Origin: an uncultured Novosphingobium sp.
GTDB taxonomy: Bacteria; Pseudomonadota; Alphaproteobacteria; Sphingomonadales; Sphingomonadaceae
Direction: 5' to 3'
DNA: 64,000 nucleotides
Assembly: GCA_946886075.1 (NCBI GenBank)
Contig: CAMPHR010000015.1
Span: 1 to 64,000 of the forward strand
Below are positions 17,135 to 26,192 of this stretch, piece by piece. The notes under the pieces are model-generated. The model saw only the letters and a program-made list of their open reading frames with translations, was not told the DNA's origin and ran no database searches. The position numbers and the translations under genes were made by a program. How positions within the stretch are numbered: the stretch's first letter is position 1; every line of letters begins with the position of its first letter.

Positions 17135-18439
17135 ATGCCTGCACCACCCTCATCATCAGCAACTCTGACTGCGGGCGGCCACCCCGCCACGAGGTACGGG
17201 CCTGCCCTGACGCTGCTGGCGAGCCTGTTCTTCATGTGGGGGTTCATCACCGTCATCAACAACACGCTGCTGCCCCACCTGCGCAGCGTGTTCGACCTTA
17301 ATTACACGCAGACGACGTTGATCGAGTCCGTCTGGTTCATCGCCTATTTCGTGGCGTCGATCCCGTCGGCCAAGCTGATCGAGCGGGTCGGATATCAGAA
17401 GTCGCTGGTGATCGGCCTGCTGATCATGGCGGCCGGCGCCTTGGGCATGATGCTGGCGGCCAGCCTGCCATCCTATGGCGTTACCCTGACGATGCTCTTC
17501 ATCATCGCCAGTGGCATCACGCTGTTGCAGGTTGCGGCCAACCCCTATGTGGCGGTCGTCGGCAAGCCTGAAACCGCCTCGTCGCGGCTCAACCTGGTGC
17601 AGGCGATGAATTCGGCAGGGACGATGCTCGCCCCGCTGTTCGGCGCCTATCTGATCCTGGGCCGGTCGAAGGGCGGTACGGCAAGCGCGGACGTCGTGCT
17701 CACTCCGGCGGAACGGCTGGCCGACGCGCAGTCGGTGATCCTGCCCTATGGGCTGGTTGCCATTGTCCTGGTCGTCCTGGCGATCGTCATTGCCCGCTTC
17801 CCCCTGCCCGCCATGGGATCGTCCACCGCGCGGCTGGCGAAGGAAGAGCGCAAGAAGCATTCGCTCTGGGCGCACCGCAATCTGGTCTTCGGCATACCCG
17901 CCATCTTCATCTACCTGATCGCGGAGATCGGCGTCGCCAACCTCTTCGTGAACTTCGTCAGCCAGCCGGACATCGCGAACCTGACCCATGAACAGGCAGG
18001 CCGTTATCTGAGCTTCCTGTGGGGTGGCATGATGGTGGGCCGCTTCGTGGGGTCGGCGATCATGCAAAAGGTCGACGCGGGCAAGGTGCTGGCGGCGTTC
18101 GCCACCGGGGCGTTCATCGTGATGCTTGTGGCGGTCTTCAGCCACGGCCCGGTCGCCATGTGGGCGCTGATCCTGGTGGGCCTGGGCCATTCGATCATGT
18201 TCCCGACCATCTTCACGCTTGGCATTCGGGGCCTGGGGCCGCTGACCGAAGAGGGTTCGGGCCTGCTGATCATGGCGATCGCGGGCGGATCGCTGGTCGT
18301 GGTGCAGGGATGGCTGGCTGACAATTATGGCCTACAGAACAGCTTCCTGCTGACCGCGGCCTGCGAGCTTTACATCCTCTTCTACGCGCTGTGGGGTTCA
18401 AGGCCCACGCACGCGCTGCCGGACCAGCATCTGGATTGA
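17135..18439 (+). CDS. FucP-type sugar:H+ symporter (MFS)
   Basis: Inner-membrane sugar importer of the fucose/glucose-galactose permease group, 434 residues with about 12 membrane spans. Signatures: LFFMWGFITVINNTLLPHLRSVF in the first span, ASGITLLQVAANPYVAVVGKPETASSRLNLVQAMNSAGT in the middle, and FPTIFTLGIRGLGPLTEEGSGLL in the C-terminal half. Its divergence from galM and position in the pathway suggest galactose (or glucose, fucose, arabinose) uptake. A strong intrinsic terminator follows at 18467-18498. Confidence 0.9.
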   Translation: MPAPPSSSATLTAGGHPATRYGPALTLLASLFFMWGFITVINNTLLPHLRSVFDLNYTQTTLIESVWFIAYFVASIPSAKLIERVGYQKSLVIGLLIMAAGALGMMLAASLPSYGVTLTMLFIIASGITLLQVAANPYVAVVGKPETASSRLNLVQAMNSAGTMLAPLFGAYLILGRSKGGTASADVVLTPAERLADAQSVILPYGLVAIVLVVLAIVIARFPLPAMGSSTARLAKEERKKHSLWAHRNLVFGIPAIFIYLIAEIGVANLFVNFVSQPDIANLTHEQAGRYLSFLWGGMMVGRFVGSAIMQKVDAGKVLAAFATGAFIVMLVAVFSHGPVAMWALILVGLGHSIMFPTIFTLGIRGLGPLTEEGSGLLIMAIAGGSLVVVQGWLADNYGLQNSFLLTAACELYILFYALWGSRPTHALPDQHLD

Positions 18440-18466
18440 CGGGCGGATAATAGCGAACTAGGCAGA

Positions 18467-18498
18467 GGCCGGGGTGCGGATAGTGCCCCGGCCTTTTT
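18467..18498 (+). terminator. Intrinsic terminator after the permease gene
   Basis: 8-bp GC stem GGCCGGGG/CCCCGGCC with an 11-base loop followed directly by TTTTT on the plus strand, 28 bases after the permease stop. Confidence 0.9.
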
Positions 18499-18507
18499 CA
18501 TGGGCAA

Positions 18508-19401
18508 CTATTCAGCGGCGAGCGGATAGGCAGCGCGGGGTGCTTCACTCGCCAGCGCCTCGACCAGGGAGCGGATCGCTGCCTGGACCCTCGGCAGGCC
18601 GGGGCCGGGATTGTTCAGCGCGGCGTCGAGATAGAGGCTGCGGTCGATCTCCACCTGCATGGCATGGAAATCATGCGCGGGATGGCCATGGCGCTCGATC
18701 ATATGGTCGCCGGCATAGGGATGGTTCTGCGCAACCGTAAGGCCATGCCCCTCCAGCACATCAGCCGCCAGCGTCATGAGGCGCGCCGATGTGGCCCGGC
18801 CGAAGCGATCGCCCAGGACAGCCGTGGGTGCTGCCTGTCCAGCGGCGGGAGCAGGCAAGGGCGGCATGGAATGAAGGTCGATCAGCACGGCATGGCCATG
18901 CGCTTCTCGCGCCGCCTGCATCATGCGCGTCAAGGCGGCATGATAGGGCCGATGGATCGTATCGATCCGGCGGCGAACCTCGCCCCATCCCACTGGCCGC
19001 TGCCACAGCTCATAAGCTCCGGGCAGGCGCCGGGGCAGCAGGCCAAGCCCGCCGCGCAGCTTCGCGCTGCCCAGCAGGGTGGCGTCGCGTGGTACCCCCG
19101 TCACCATCGCGGGATCGATCTCCCGCTCATGACGGTTGAGGTCGATCATCGCGCGGGGGGCGCGCGCCACAAGCACGTGATAGCCACGTTCGATCAACGG
19201 ATGGGCCAGCAGGTCAGCCCAGCGATCCTCCAGCCGCCGCAGCACGTCCGGCGCGACTCTGGCAGAGGCAAGCAGCGCCTGATCATAGTCCCGCCCCGCA
19301 TGCGGCACCGAAATAACCACTGGGCCGATCGGACGGTCCGGTCCGTAGAGATCATGCGAAACAGAGGATTCGGCCGGAGCGCGCGGTGCGGAATAGCTCA
19401 A
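18508..19401 (-). CDS. N-formylglutamate amidohydrolase family protein
   Basis: Family enzymes hydrolyse N-formyl-L-glutamate (histidine degradation) or related amides. The 297-residue protein shows VVISVPHAGRDY, the RAMIDLNRHEREID motif with metal-binding residues, VLIDLHSMPP, VLGDRFG, and QNHPYAGDHMIERHG. No ATG is available: TTG at 19401, five bases after AAGGAG, is the best start, and another TTG at 19428 lacks an RBS. No other hut gene is nearby. The gene is divergent from cpdR, a pairing I know from other alphaproteobacteria, so its role may not be histidine catabolism. Confidence 0.87.
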   Translation of the reverse strand: MSYSAPRAPAESSVSHDLYGPDRPIGPVVISVPHAGRDYDQALLASARVAPDVLRRLEDRWADLLAHPLIERGYHVLVARAPRAMIDLNRHEREIDPAMVTGVPRDATLLGSAKLRGGLGLLPRRLPGAYELWQRPVGWGEVRRRIDTIHRPYHAALTRMMQAAREAHGHAVLIDLHSMPPLPAPAAGQAAPTAVLGDRFGRATSARLMTLAADVLEGHGLTVAQNHPYAGDHMIERHGHPAHDFHAMQVEIDRSLYLDAALNNPGPGLPRVQAAIRSLVEALASEAPRAAYPLAAE

Positions 19402-19548
19402 ATCATCTCCTTCCACAGGGCGCGGCAAAAATGGTTACCCGGCTGGATATATATATGGGTTGTCGCATATAATGGCTGGCAGCGCCACCCGCGAGGGGTG
19501 CCGCACAAGATCGGCCGAGACCGGCCAGAGACGAGACTGACCCGAGCG

Positions 19549-19926
19549 ATGGTTCGAATTTTGCTGGCCGAGGATGATGACAGCATGCGCACCTATCTGG
19601 CGCGTGCGCTCGAGCGGTCGGGATATGAGGTGGTTGCGGTGGAAACCGGCGCGCAGGCGGTCCCCCATATCGAGGCGGACCAGTTCGACCTGTTGCTGAC
19701 CGACATCGTCATGCCCGAGATGGACGGGATCGAGCTTGCCCAGCATGCGGCGACTGTCGCGCCCAACATGCGGATCATGTTCATCACGGGCTTTGCCGCC
19801 GTGACGCTGAAGGCGGGCAAGGCAGTGCCGCAGGCCAAGGTGCTGTCCAAGCCGTTCCACCTGCGCGACCTCGTGCTGGAGATTGATCGGATGTTCGGCA
19901 GCACCAGCTTGAGCGAGCTGAACTGA
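19549..19926 (+). CDS. cpdR: CpdR-like single-domain response regulator
   Basis: 125-residue stand-alone receiver, as in Caulobacter CpdR. There the unphosphorylated form primes ClpXP for cell-cycle proteolysis, including CtrA degradation, and is controlled through the CckA-ChpT relay. Acidic pocket: LLAEDDDSMRTYL with Asp9/Asp10; phosphoacceptor Asp52 in LLLTDIVMPEMDG; conserved Thr/Lys in MFITGFAA and VLSKPFHLRDLV. No output domain. A TATAAT hexamer (19468-19473) lies 76 bases upstream without a good -35. Convergent with dctA after seven bases. Confidence 0.88.
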   Translation: MVRILLAEDDDSMRTYLARALERSGYEVVAVETGAQAVPHIEADQFDLLLTDIVMPEMDGIELAQHAATVAPNMRIMFITGFAAVTLKAGKAVPQAKVLSKPFHLRDLVLEIDRMFGSTSLSELN

Positions 19927-19933
19927 GCGCAGC

Positions 19934-21268
19934 CTAGCCGGGGACGACTTCTTCCATATCGGGCGTCGGCGGCAATGCTTCGCCCGCCATGGCGGCGGCG
20001 AATCGCTCCCGGTCGAGCCCCTTTTCCCATGCCGACACGACCACCGTCGCCACGGCATTGCCGATGAAGTTGGTAAGGCTGCGGCATTCGCTCATGAACC
20101 GGTCCACGCCCAGGATCAGGGTCATGCCCGCGACCGGCACGGATGGCACGATCGACAGGGTCGCAGCGAGCGTAATGAAGCCCGCGCCCGTGACCCCTGC
20201 CGCACCCTTGCTGGACAGCATGGCGACGAGCAGGAGCAGGATCTGGTCACCGATGCTCAAATCGACATTGGTCGCCTGGGCGATGAACAGCGCCGCCAGA
20301 GTCATGTAGATATTCGTTCCGTCAAGGTTGAAGCTGTACCCCGTCGGCACGACCAGCCCGACGACCGACTTGCGGCACCCCGCCCGCTCCATCTTCTCGA
20401 TCAGGCTGGGCAGCGCGGCTTCGGATGACGAGGTGCCAAGGACGAGCAGCAGCTCCGCCTTCAAATAGCGGATCAGGTGAAGAATATTGAAGCCGATCAG
20501 CTTCGCCACAAGGCCGAGCACCACCAGCACGAACAGCAGCGAGGTGAGATAAAAGGTCGCGACCAGCTCTGCCAGGTTCGCGAGCGCGCCCACGCCATAT
20601 TTGCCGATGGTGAACGCCATGGCGCCAAGCGCGCCGATGGGGGCCGCCTTCATCAGGATCGAAACGAGCTTGAAAATGGCGTGGCTGGCGGAGTCGAGCA
20701 CCTGCATCAGCGGTTCCGCCTTCTCGCCGATCAGGGTCAAAGCGACGCCGAACAGAATGGCGACGAACAGCACCTGAAGAATGTTGTGGCCATCCGCGAC
20801 CGCCGAGATCAGCGTGCCCGGAATGATGTCCATCAGGAAGCCGGTGAGCGTCCGGTCATGCGCCTGCTGCTGATATTCCGCGACCTTCCCCGCATCCAGC
20901 GTCGCCGGATCGATATTGAGCCCAGCGCCCGGATGCACGACATTGGCGACGATCAGTCCGACGATCAGCGCCAGGGTGGAAAAGGTGAGGAAGTAAGCAA
21001 AGGCCTTCGCCGCCACCCGCCCGATCGCGCCCAACTCCTTCATGCCCGCGATGCCGGTGACGATGGTGAGGAAGATGACAGGCGCGATGATCATCTTCAC
21101 CAGCTTGATGAAGGCATCGCCAAGCGGCTGGAGCGCTACGCCCGTCTGCGGGAAGAAGTGACCGATGAGGACGCCGACGGCGATCGCCGCCAGCACCTGC
21201 ACGTAAAGCTGCCGGTAAAAAGGCAGCGCCGCGACGGCTTCGCCCGCTGCATTATGCATATCCTTCAT
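19934..21268 (-). CDS. dctA: C4-dicarboxylate:cation symporter DctA
   Basis: Inner-membrane transporter for succinate, fumarate and malate of the DAACS (glutamate-transporter fold) family. The 444-residue protein shows [48 protein letters not shown] (hairpin HP1 serines), [20 protein letters not shown], and [21 protein letters not shown] (HP2). Close to the typical 420-450 residues. Monocistronic by position. A sigma70-like pair lies upstream (21295-21322); I saw no sigma54 site such as rhizobial dctA carries. Confidence 0.94.
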   Translation of the reverse strand: MKDMHNAAGEAVAALPFYRQLYVQVLAAIAVGVLIGHFFPQTGVALQPLGDAFIKLVKMIIAPVIFLTIVTGIAGMKELGAIGRVAAKAFAYFLTFSTLALIVGLIVANVVHPGAGLNIDPATLDAGKVAEYQQQAHDRTLTGFLMDIIPGTLISAVADGHNILQVLFVAILFGVALTLIGEKAEPLMQVLDSASHAIFKLVSILMKAAPIGALGAMAFTIGKYGVGALANLAELVATFYLTSLLFVLVVLGLVAKLIGFNILHLIRYLKAELLLVLGTSSSEAALPSLIEKMERAGCRKSVVGLVVPTGYSFNLDGTNIYMTLAALFIAQATNVDLSIGDQILLLLVAMLSSKGAAGVTGAGFITLAATLSIVPSVPVAGMTLILGVDRFMSECRSLTNFIGNAVATVVVSAWEKGLDRERFAAAMAGEALPPTPDMEEVVPG

Positions 21269-21294
21269 GCCGACGGCGTCCCCTGTTTAGCGGC

Positions 21295-21322
21295 AGCATA
21301 TGACGCCCACGCCCTCTGTCCA
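21295..21322 (-). promoter_or_regulatory. Candidate promoter of dctA
   Basis: Minus-strand TGGACA (21317-21322) and TATGCT (21295-21300) with a 16-base spacer, 26 bases before the dctA start. Moderate match to the sigma70 consensus. Confidence 0.38.
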
Positions 21323-21439
21323 GAGAATTAGCAGTAGCGATTCCGCACCCGTGTTTGCCATCATCAGCGCAGTTCCGTGGTGTGTAGCGCAGGAGTAAGG
21401 CATTGTAGACACCGCTGGCGTCCAACTGCGGTCGGCCGG

Positions 21440-22126
21440 TCAAGCCTGAGGTTCAGTCAGTCGGGGGGCGGGACGATGCTTCTCTGCAGTTTCAGAGTGC
21501 AACACGCTCGCCAACAGATCGACGGCTACCGCGAGCCGCTCATCGAGCAACGCTAGCAAATGTGTCCAGCCGAGCATCTCGGTAAGTTCGCCAGGTCCAT
21601 CGGATATTCCGCGTAGGCCGATTAGCGGGACAGCAAAGCGCTGGCAGGCTCGGGCGATGGCGAAAGTTTCCATGTCGACCATTTCGGCGTCTATCTGCGC
21701 GTACTCCTCGCCGCCGACGATGTTGGCGCCGGTTGATAGACGCGCAGTGGGGATGTTGAGAGGTGTGTGTAGCGGTAGGTTGACGGGGTGATCGAGGAAG
21801 GGCGTCACGCCCTTTGCAAAGCCTAGTCGGGTAGCGTCCATGTCGCGCCAGGACACGCTGGCGACCTGATAGACTTCGCCCAAATTGCAGACACGCGACC
21901 CGGCGGAGCCGAGTGCCACCGCGAGGTCGGGCAGTGCGTCATGCTGCTGAAGCTGCTGGAGCGCCATTGTCGTTGAAATGGCGGCTTCGACAGGGCCGAC
22001 GCCGGTCATCAGCGGTGTGAAGCGGGAACGCAGATGCGCGCCATATTCGTCTTCGATCGCCATGATGAAGAGGATGCGTTTTCCGGCGATTGTTTCGCAT
22101 TTTGGCGGGGCTGGGGAAAAATGCAT
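21440..22126 (-). CDS. 5'-methylthioadenosine/S-adenosylhomocysteine nucleosidase-like protein
   Basis: Nucleosidase of the phosphorylase superfamily that hydrolyses MTA and/or SAH to adenine and a thioribose derivative. 228 residues. First strand and catalytic acid in KRILFIMAIEDEYG, VALGSAGSR, the ribose-binding MVDMETFAIARACQRF, and the catalytic Asp in LRGISDGPGEL. ATG 22126 keeps the first beta strand; Met22 would remove it. It lies 11 bases after apt. The released adenine is the substrate of Apt, so the pair makes a coherent adenine-salvage operon. The middle part differs from E. coli MtnN, so exact specificity is uncertain. Confidence 0.82.
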   Translation of the reverse strand: MHFSPAPPKCETIAGKRILFIMAIEDEYGAHLRSRFTPLMTGVGPVEAAISTTMALQQLQQHDALPDLAVALGSAGSRVCNLGEVYQVASVSWRDMDATRLGFAKGVTPFLDHPVNLPLHTPLNIPTARLSTGANIVGGEEYAQIDAEMVDMETFAIARACQRFAVPLIGLRGISDGPGELTEMLGWTHLLALLDERLAVAVDLLASVLHSETAEKHRPAPRLTEPQA

Positions 22127-22137
22127 GAGGGAAACCG

Positions 22138-22674
22138 TTAATTGCCGGGGAATTTGAGGAGGGCGGCAGTGGCGATGCCGTCGGCTTCGAGGGCGGTGCG
22201 GCCGCCGAGGTCGGGGAGATCGATGGCGAAGAGGGCGAGGAGCAAGGTGGCGCCTTGTTCGCGAAGGAGTTGGGCGGCGGCGAGAGCTGTGCCGCCGGTG
22301 GCGATGAGGTCATCGACCAGCAGGACCCGGGCGCCCTGCCCTATCTGTCCTTCATGCAATTCGAGGCGGTCGGTGCCATATTCGAGCACATAGTCTATGC
22401 CGACGGTTTTGCCCGGCAGCTTGCCCGGCTTGCGGATGGGCACGAAGCCGAGGCCGAGCGCATGGGCGAGCGCCGCGCCGAGCACGAAGCCGCGCGCCTC
22501 GATCCCGACGACGATGTCGGCGTCTAACGGGCGGGCGACCGCAGCCAGCCCGCCGACGAGCGCGGAGAAGCCTTGAGCATCCGCCAGCAGCGTCGTGATG
22601 TCGCGGAAAAGGATACCGGGCTTTGGAAAGTCGGGAATGGTCCGGACCAGCGCGGCGAGTTCATCTAGGTCCAT
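22138..22674 (-). CDS. apt: Adenine phosphoribosyltransferase
   Basis: Salvages adenine with PRPP to make AMP. The 178-residue protein has the family start LAALVRTIPDFPKPGILFRDITTLL, VVGIEARGFVLGAALAHALG, RKPGKLPG, the acidic peptide YVLEYGTDRLELHEG, and the PRPP motif VLLVDDLIATGGTALAA. ATG 22674 fits the usual length; the open frame continues upstream to 22749 through the petC terminator, which is not coding. Operon with the nucleosidase downstream. Confidence 0.95.
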   Translation of the reverse strand: MDLDELAALVRTIPDFPKPGILFRDITTLLADAQGFSALVGGLAAVARPLDADIVVGIEARGFVLGAALAHALGLGFVPIRKPGKLPGKTVGIDYVLEYGTDRLELHEGQIGQGARVLLVDDLIATGGTALAAAQLLREQGATLLLALFAIDLPDLGGRTALEADGIATAALLKFPGN

Positions 22675-22686
22675 AGGAGCTCCCAA

Positions 22687-22730
22687 TGAAAAAAGGGGCG
22701 CGGTGTCATCGTGACGCCGCGCCCCTTTCC
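22687..22730 (-). terminator. Intrinsic terminator after petC
   Basis: GC-rich stem AAAGGGGCGCGG/CCGCGCCCCTTT (about 12 bp) followed on the minus strand by TTTTTT, 28 bases after the petC stop and just upstream of apt. Confidence 0.88.
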
Positions 22731-22756
22731 TATTCATTCCCTTGGCCAAGCGCCGA

Positions 22757-23608
22757 TCAGGCAGCGGCCTTCTTCTTGTCGGCCCAGATATTCTGGTAGG
22801 ACATGTAGGCCAGCGCCGTTGCGATCAGCAGGAAGACGATGGTCGCCAGACCCGCACGGCGGCGGTTCTCAAGCTTCGGTTCCGCCGTCCAGGTGAGGAA
22901 CGCCGCGACGTCCTTTGCCATCTGGTCAACGCTCGCCTTGGTACCGTCACCATAGGTCACCTGACCATCAGCCGTCAGCGGCGGCGCCATGGCAAGGTTC
23001 AGGTTGGCGAAATAGGGGTTGTAGTGCAGGCCTTCCGGCGTCTTGGCATCCGGGAAGTGCTTGAGCAGTTCAGCCGGTTGCTTCTGATAGCCAGTGATCA
23101 GCGAGTAGACATAGGCCGAGCCATCGTGGCGCGCCTTGGTCATGAGCGAGAGATCCGGCGGGATCGCATTGTTGTTCGCCGCAGCCGCCGCGACATTATT
23201 CGCGAAGGGCTTGGGGAAATAGTCAGCCGGAACGGGTTCACGCGTCGACATCTCACCCGTCTTGGGATCGACGTCAGGCGTCTTGATCGCCCACTGCTTG
23301 GCAATGGCCTTAATTTCCGGCTCGTTATAGCCGATGCCCGCAAGGTCGCGGAACGCCACGAACTTCAGGCTGTGGCAGGCCGAGCAAACTTCCTTGTAGA
23401 CCTGGAAGCCGCGCTGCAGCTGGGCCTGGTCGAACTTGCCGAGCGGGCCGTTGAACGAGAAATCCACATGCTTGGGATGCTTGTGAAATTCATGCTCCAC
23501 CGTCTTGGCGGGCGGTTCGGTGACATAAGCCACCGCGCCCACCAGGAAGGATATCAGCAGCCAGCCAGCAAAGAAGAGGCCGACGAGAAATGCGCCGATG
23601 CGAACCAT
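22757..23608 (-). CDS. petC: Cytochrome c1, bc1 complex
   Basis: Heme-c subunit of the ubiquinol-cytochrome c oxidoreductase that passes electrons from the Rieske cluster to cytochrome c. 283 residues. An N-terminal hydrophobic stretch (~5-28) serves as signal or anchor. The heme motif CSACHS is at 75-80 and the Met ligand lies in LAMAPPL. A C-terminal anchor span is near 250-270. Third gene of petA-petB-petC, 17 bases after petB and followed by a strong terminator. Confidence 0.95.
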   Translation of the reverse strand: MVRIGAFLVGLFFAGWLLISFLVGAVAYVTEPPAKTVEHEFHKHPKHVDFSFNGPLGKFDQAQLQRGFQVYKEVCSACHSLKFVAFRDLAGIGYNEPEIKAIAKQWAIKTPDVDPKTGEMSTREPVPADYFPKPFANNVAAAAANNNAIPPDLSLMTKARHDGSAYVYSLITGYQKQPAELLKHFPDAKTPEGLHYNPYFANLNLAMAPPLTADGQVTYGDGTKASVDQMAKDVAAFLTWTAEPKLENRRRAGLATIVFLLIATALAYMSYQNIWADKKKAAA

Positions 23609-23625
23609 GTTGATCTTGTCCCCTC

Positions 23626-24945
23626 TTAGCCGGCGTTCGACGGCTGCGGATCTGCGCCCATGCCGGGTAGCGCGTCCTGTTCGCCCTTGATGTTATGACG
23701 GTTGAGCACCGATTCCGTGATCGAGCCCGGCAGCGGCAGCGGCCGTTCAAAGCGCGAGATCAGCGGCAGGATGATCAGGAAGTGAGCGAAATAATAAGCG
23801 CCCGCAATCTGGGAGATCATCACATAGGGTTCTTCCGCCGGAGCACCGCCGCAATAGCCCAGGATCAGCACGTCGATGATCAGGATCCAGAAGAACTTCC
23901 GGAAGGTCGGGCGATAGTTGCCCGAACGCACTGGCGAGGTATCCAACCAGGGCAGGAAGAAGAGCATCAGGATCGCGGCGAACATCGCCAACACGCCCAG
24001 CAGCTTCGCGGGGACGAAGAAGAAGTCCACGGTGAAGGCGCGCAGGATCGCGTAGAAGGGCCAGAAATACCATTCAGGAACGATGTGCGCAGGCGTCGAA
24101 AGCGGGTTCGCTTCGATATAGTTGTCCGGGTGGCCGAGATAATTCGGCGCGAAGAACAGCAGGATCGAGAAGAGGATCAGGAATACGCCGACCCCGAACC
24201 CGTCCTTAGCCGTGTAGTAAGGATGGAAAGGCACGGTGTCCTGCGGACCCTTCACTTCCACGCCGGTCGGGTTCGACGAACCCGGAATGTGCAGCGCCCA
24301 GATGTGCAGGATGATGACACCCGCGATCACGAACGGCAGCAGGAAGTGCAGCGAGAAGAAGCGGTTGAGCGACGCATTGCCAGGAGCAAAGCCGCCGAGC
24401 AGCCAGGTCTGGATCGGCTCACCCACGACCGGGATCGCGCCGAACAGGCCGGTGATCACCTTCGCACCCCAATAGGACATCTGCCCCCAGGGAAGCACAT
24501 AGCCCATGAAGGCGGTCGCCATCATGAGGAGGAAGATGACGAGGCCAAGCAGCCAGACCATTTCACGAGGCGCCTTGTAGGAACCGTAGAAAAGGCCGCG
24601 GAAGATGTGGAGATAGACGACGATGAAGAAGAAGCTGGCGCCGTTGGCATGCGCATAGCGCATCAGCCAGCCCGCATTCACGTCGCGCATCGTCTGTTCA
24701 ACGGTGCCGAAAGCGACCAGCGTGTTCGCGCCATAGTGCATGGCCATGATCACGCCGGTGACGATCTGGATCACCAGCGCGAGGCCAGCGAGAACACCGA
24801 AGTTCCAGAAATAATTGAGGTTGCGCGGGACCGGATAACCGGCGCCGATCGCATTGTAGACGAGGCGCGGAAGCGGCAGCTTCTCGTCGATCCACTGCAT
24901 CGCGGGATGCTTGGGAGTATAATGCTCAGCCCAGGGAAAGCTCAT
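23626..24945 (-). CDS. petB: Cytochrome b, bc1 complex
   Basis: Core membrane subunit with hemes bL and bH and the Qo/Qi quinone sites. 439 residues with about eight spans. Signatures: [18 protein letters not shown], the first heme-ligand region [13 protein letters not shown], the Qo motif [14 protein letters not shown], and the second-half [14 protein letters not shown] (PEWY). Full length as in alphaproteobacteria, not the split b6/IV form. Between petA and petC in one operon. Confidence 0.96.
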   Translation of the reverse strand: MSFPWAEHYTPKHPAMQWIDEKLPLPRLVYNAIGAGYPVPRNLNYFWNFGVLAGLALVIQIVTGVIMAMHYGANTLVAFGTVEQTMRDVNAGWLMRYAHANGASFFFIVVYLHIFRGLFYGSYKAPREMVWLLGLVIFLLMMATAFMGYVLPWGQMSYWGAKVITGLFGAIPVVGEPIQTWLLGGFAPGNASLNRFFSLHFLLPFVIAGVIILHIWALHIPGSSNPTGVEVKGPQDTVPFHPYYTAKDGFGVGVFLILFSILLFFAPNYLGHPDNYIEANPLSTPAHIVPEWYFWPFYAILRAFTVDFFFVPAKLLGVLAMFAAILMLFFLPWLDTSPVRSGNYRPTFRKFFWILIIDVLILGYCGGAPAEEPYVMISQIAGAYYFAHFLIILPLISRFERPLPLPGSITESVLNRHNIKGEQDALPGMGADPQPSNAG

Positions 24946-24956
24946 GGTTTCTTACC

Positions 24957-25523
24957 TCAGCCTACGAGAATGGCGGTGTCGGAAGTGAAGGCGAACTTCG
25001 GAACTTCCAGGTTCTTGGGCGCGGGACCCTTACGAATGCGGGCCGCCGTGTCGTAGGACGAACCGTGGCAGGGGCAGAAATAGCCGCCAAATTCACCCTT
25101 ATTCTCACCCTCGCCAGCGCCCAGCGGCACGCAGCCCAGATGGGTGCACACGCCCATGGTGACGAGCCACTGCTTCTTGCCATCGACGGTGCGTTCTTCC
25201 AGCGTCTGCGGATCGCGCAGGCCGGAAACGTCGACCTTGTCGGCTTCAGCGATTTCCTTGTCCGTCAGGTGACGCACGAAAAGCGGCTGCGATCGGAACG
25301 TCGTCTTGATCGCCTGACCCGGCTGGATCGACGAAATATCGACTTCGGTCGATGCCAGAGCCAGCACGTCCGCGCTGGGATTCATCTGATCGACGAGCGG
25401 AATGACGACGGCGACAGCCCCGACCCCCGCGAAGCTTACTGCGGCGATATTGATGAAGTCGCGACGACGCACTCCACCTTCGCCGGATAGACCTTGGCTG
25501 TCCGTATGTTCAACGCTCGCCAT
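24957..25523 (-). CDS. petA: Rieske iron-sulfur protein, bc1 complex
   Basis: High-potential [2Fe-2S] subunit of the bc1 complex. 188 residues. A Tat-type N-terminus (VRRRDFINIAAVS at 18-30) leads into an uncleaved membrane anchor. Cluster ligands are Cys126/His128 in CTHLGC and Cys150/His153 in CPCHGSS; Cys131 and Cys152 form the stabilising disulfide. ATG 25523 was chosen over an upstream frame extension with no family residues. First gene of petABC; the promoter should lie in the 210-base gap shared with divergent trmL. Confidence 0.96.
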   Translation of the reverse strand: MASVEHTDSQGLSGEGGVRRRDFINIAAVSFAGVGAVAVVIPLVDQMNPSADVLALASTEVDISSIQPGQAIKTTFRSQPLFVRHLTDKEIAEADKVDVSGLRDPQTLEERTVDGKKQWLVTMGVCTHLGCVPLGAGEGENKGEFGGYFCPCHGSSYDTAARIRKGPAPKNLEVPKFAFTSDTAILVG

Positions 25524-25733
25524 GCACCTCAACCCTTGCAAAGACGTCCCTGTTACCCGCCACATTGCCGTTGCCGACCCTGATTATCGGAGAAGCCACG
25601 GCGCCCACGGAATATGGGCCCCGCCTTTCCCCCTGGCGTGGTTCGGGGGCCTGATAGACCCACTGTAGCTTCTTTGCCAACAGCAAACTGGCCATGGCTA
25701 TGACAATTTGCCCTGCTGCTTTATGCGCGGGCC

Positions 25734-26192
25734 ATGCGTATCGCTCTTTACCAACCCGAGATTGCGGGGAATGTCGGCGCCATATTGCGCCTTGCCGCCT
25801 GTTTTTCAGTGCCCGTGGACATCATCATGCCGATGGGATTCGCCTTTTCCGACGCCAAGCTGAAGCGCGCCGCGATGGATTATGGCGCTTCGGCGGAGGT
25901 GACTCGCCACGCGAATTTCGACGCATTCGATGAGGTCCGGCGCAGCGAAGGCCGCCGTCTGGTGCTGATGAGCAGCCATGCTTCACAGCCTCTTCCCGAG
26001 GTGCGTTTCGAAAGCAATGACGTGTTGCTGATGGGGTCGGAAAGCGCGGGCGTGCCGGACGCCGTCCGCGACATGGCTGACTTGCGCGTGCGAATCCCGA
26101 TGGCGGCAGGATTCCGGTCCTTGAATATCGCCGTTTCCACGGGCATCGCGGTTGCCGAGGCCCTTCGCCAGACTGGCCAATTCCCCCAATGA
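25734..26192 (+). CDS. trmL: tRNA (cytidine/uridine-34-2'-O)-methyltransferase TrmL
   Basis: SPOUT-fold enzyme that 2'-O-methylates the wobble base of tRNA-Leu isoacceptors. The 152-residue protein matches the minimal TrmL: MRIALYQPEIAGNVGAILRLAACF at the N-terminus, and the knot motifs VLLMGSESAGVPD and VRIPMAAGFRSLNIAVSTGIAVAEALRQ. Its stop overlaps the hemF start (ATGA). Divergent from the pet operon. Confidence 0.93.
   Translation: MRIALYQPEIAGNVGAILRLAACFSVPVDIIMPMGFAFSDAKLKRAAMDYGASAEVTRHANFDAFDEVRRSEGRRLVLMSSHASQPLPEVRFESNDVLLMGSESAGVPDAVRDMADLRVRIPMAAGFRSLNIAVSTGIAVAEALRQTGQFPQ

Noticed and set aside
19550..19559. GGTTCGAATT, reminiscent of a tRNA T-loop
   Set aside because: It is the start of cpdR (codons 1-4); no acceptor stem or anticodon arm surrounds it.
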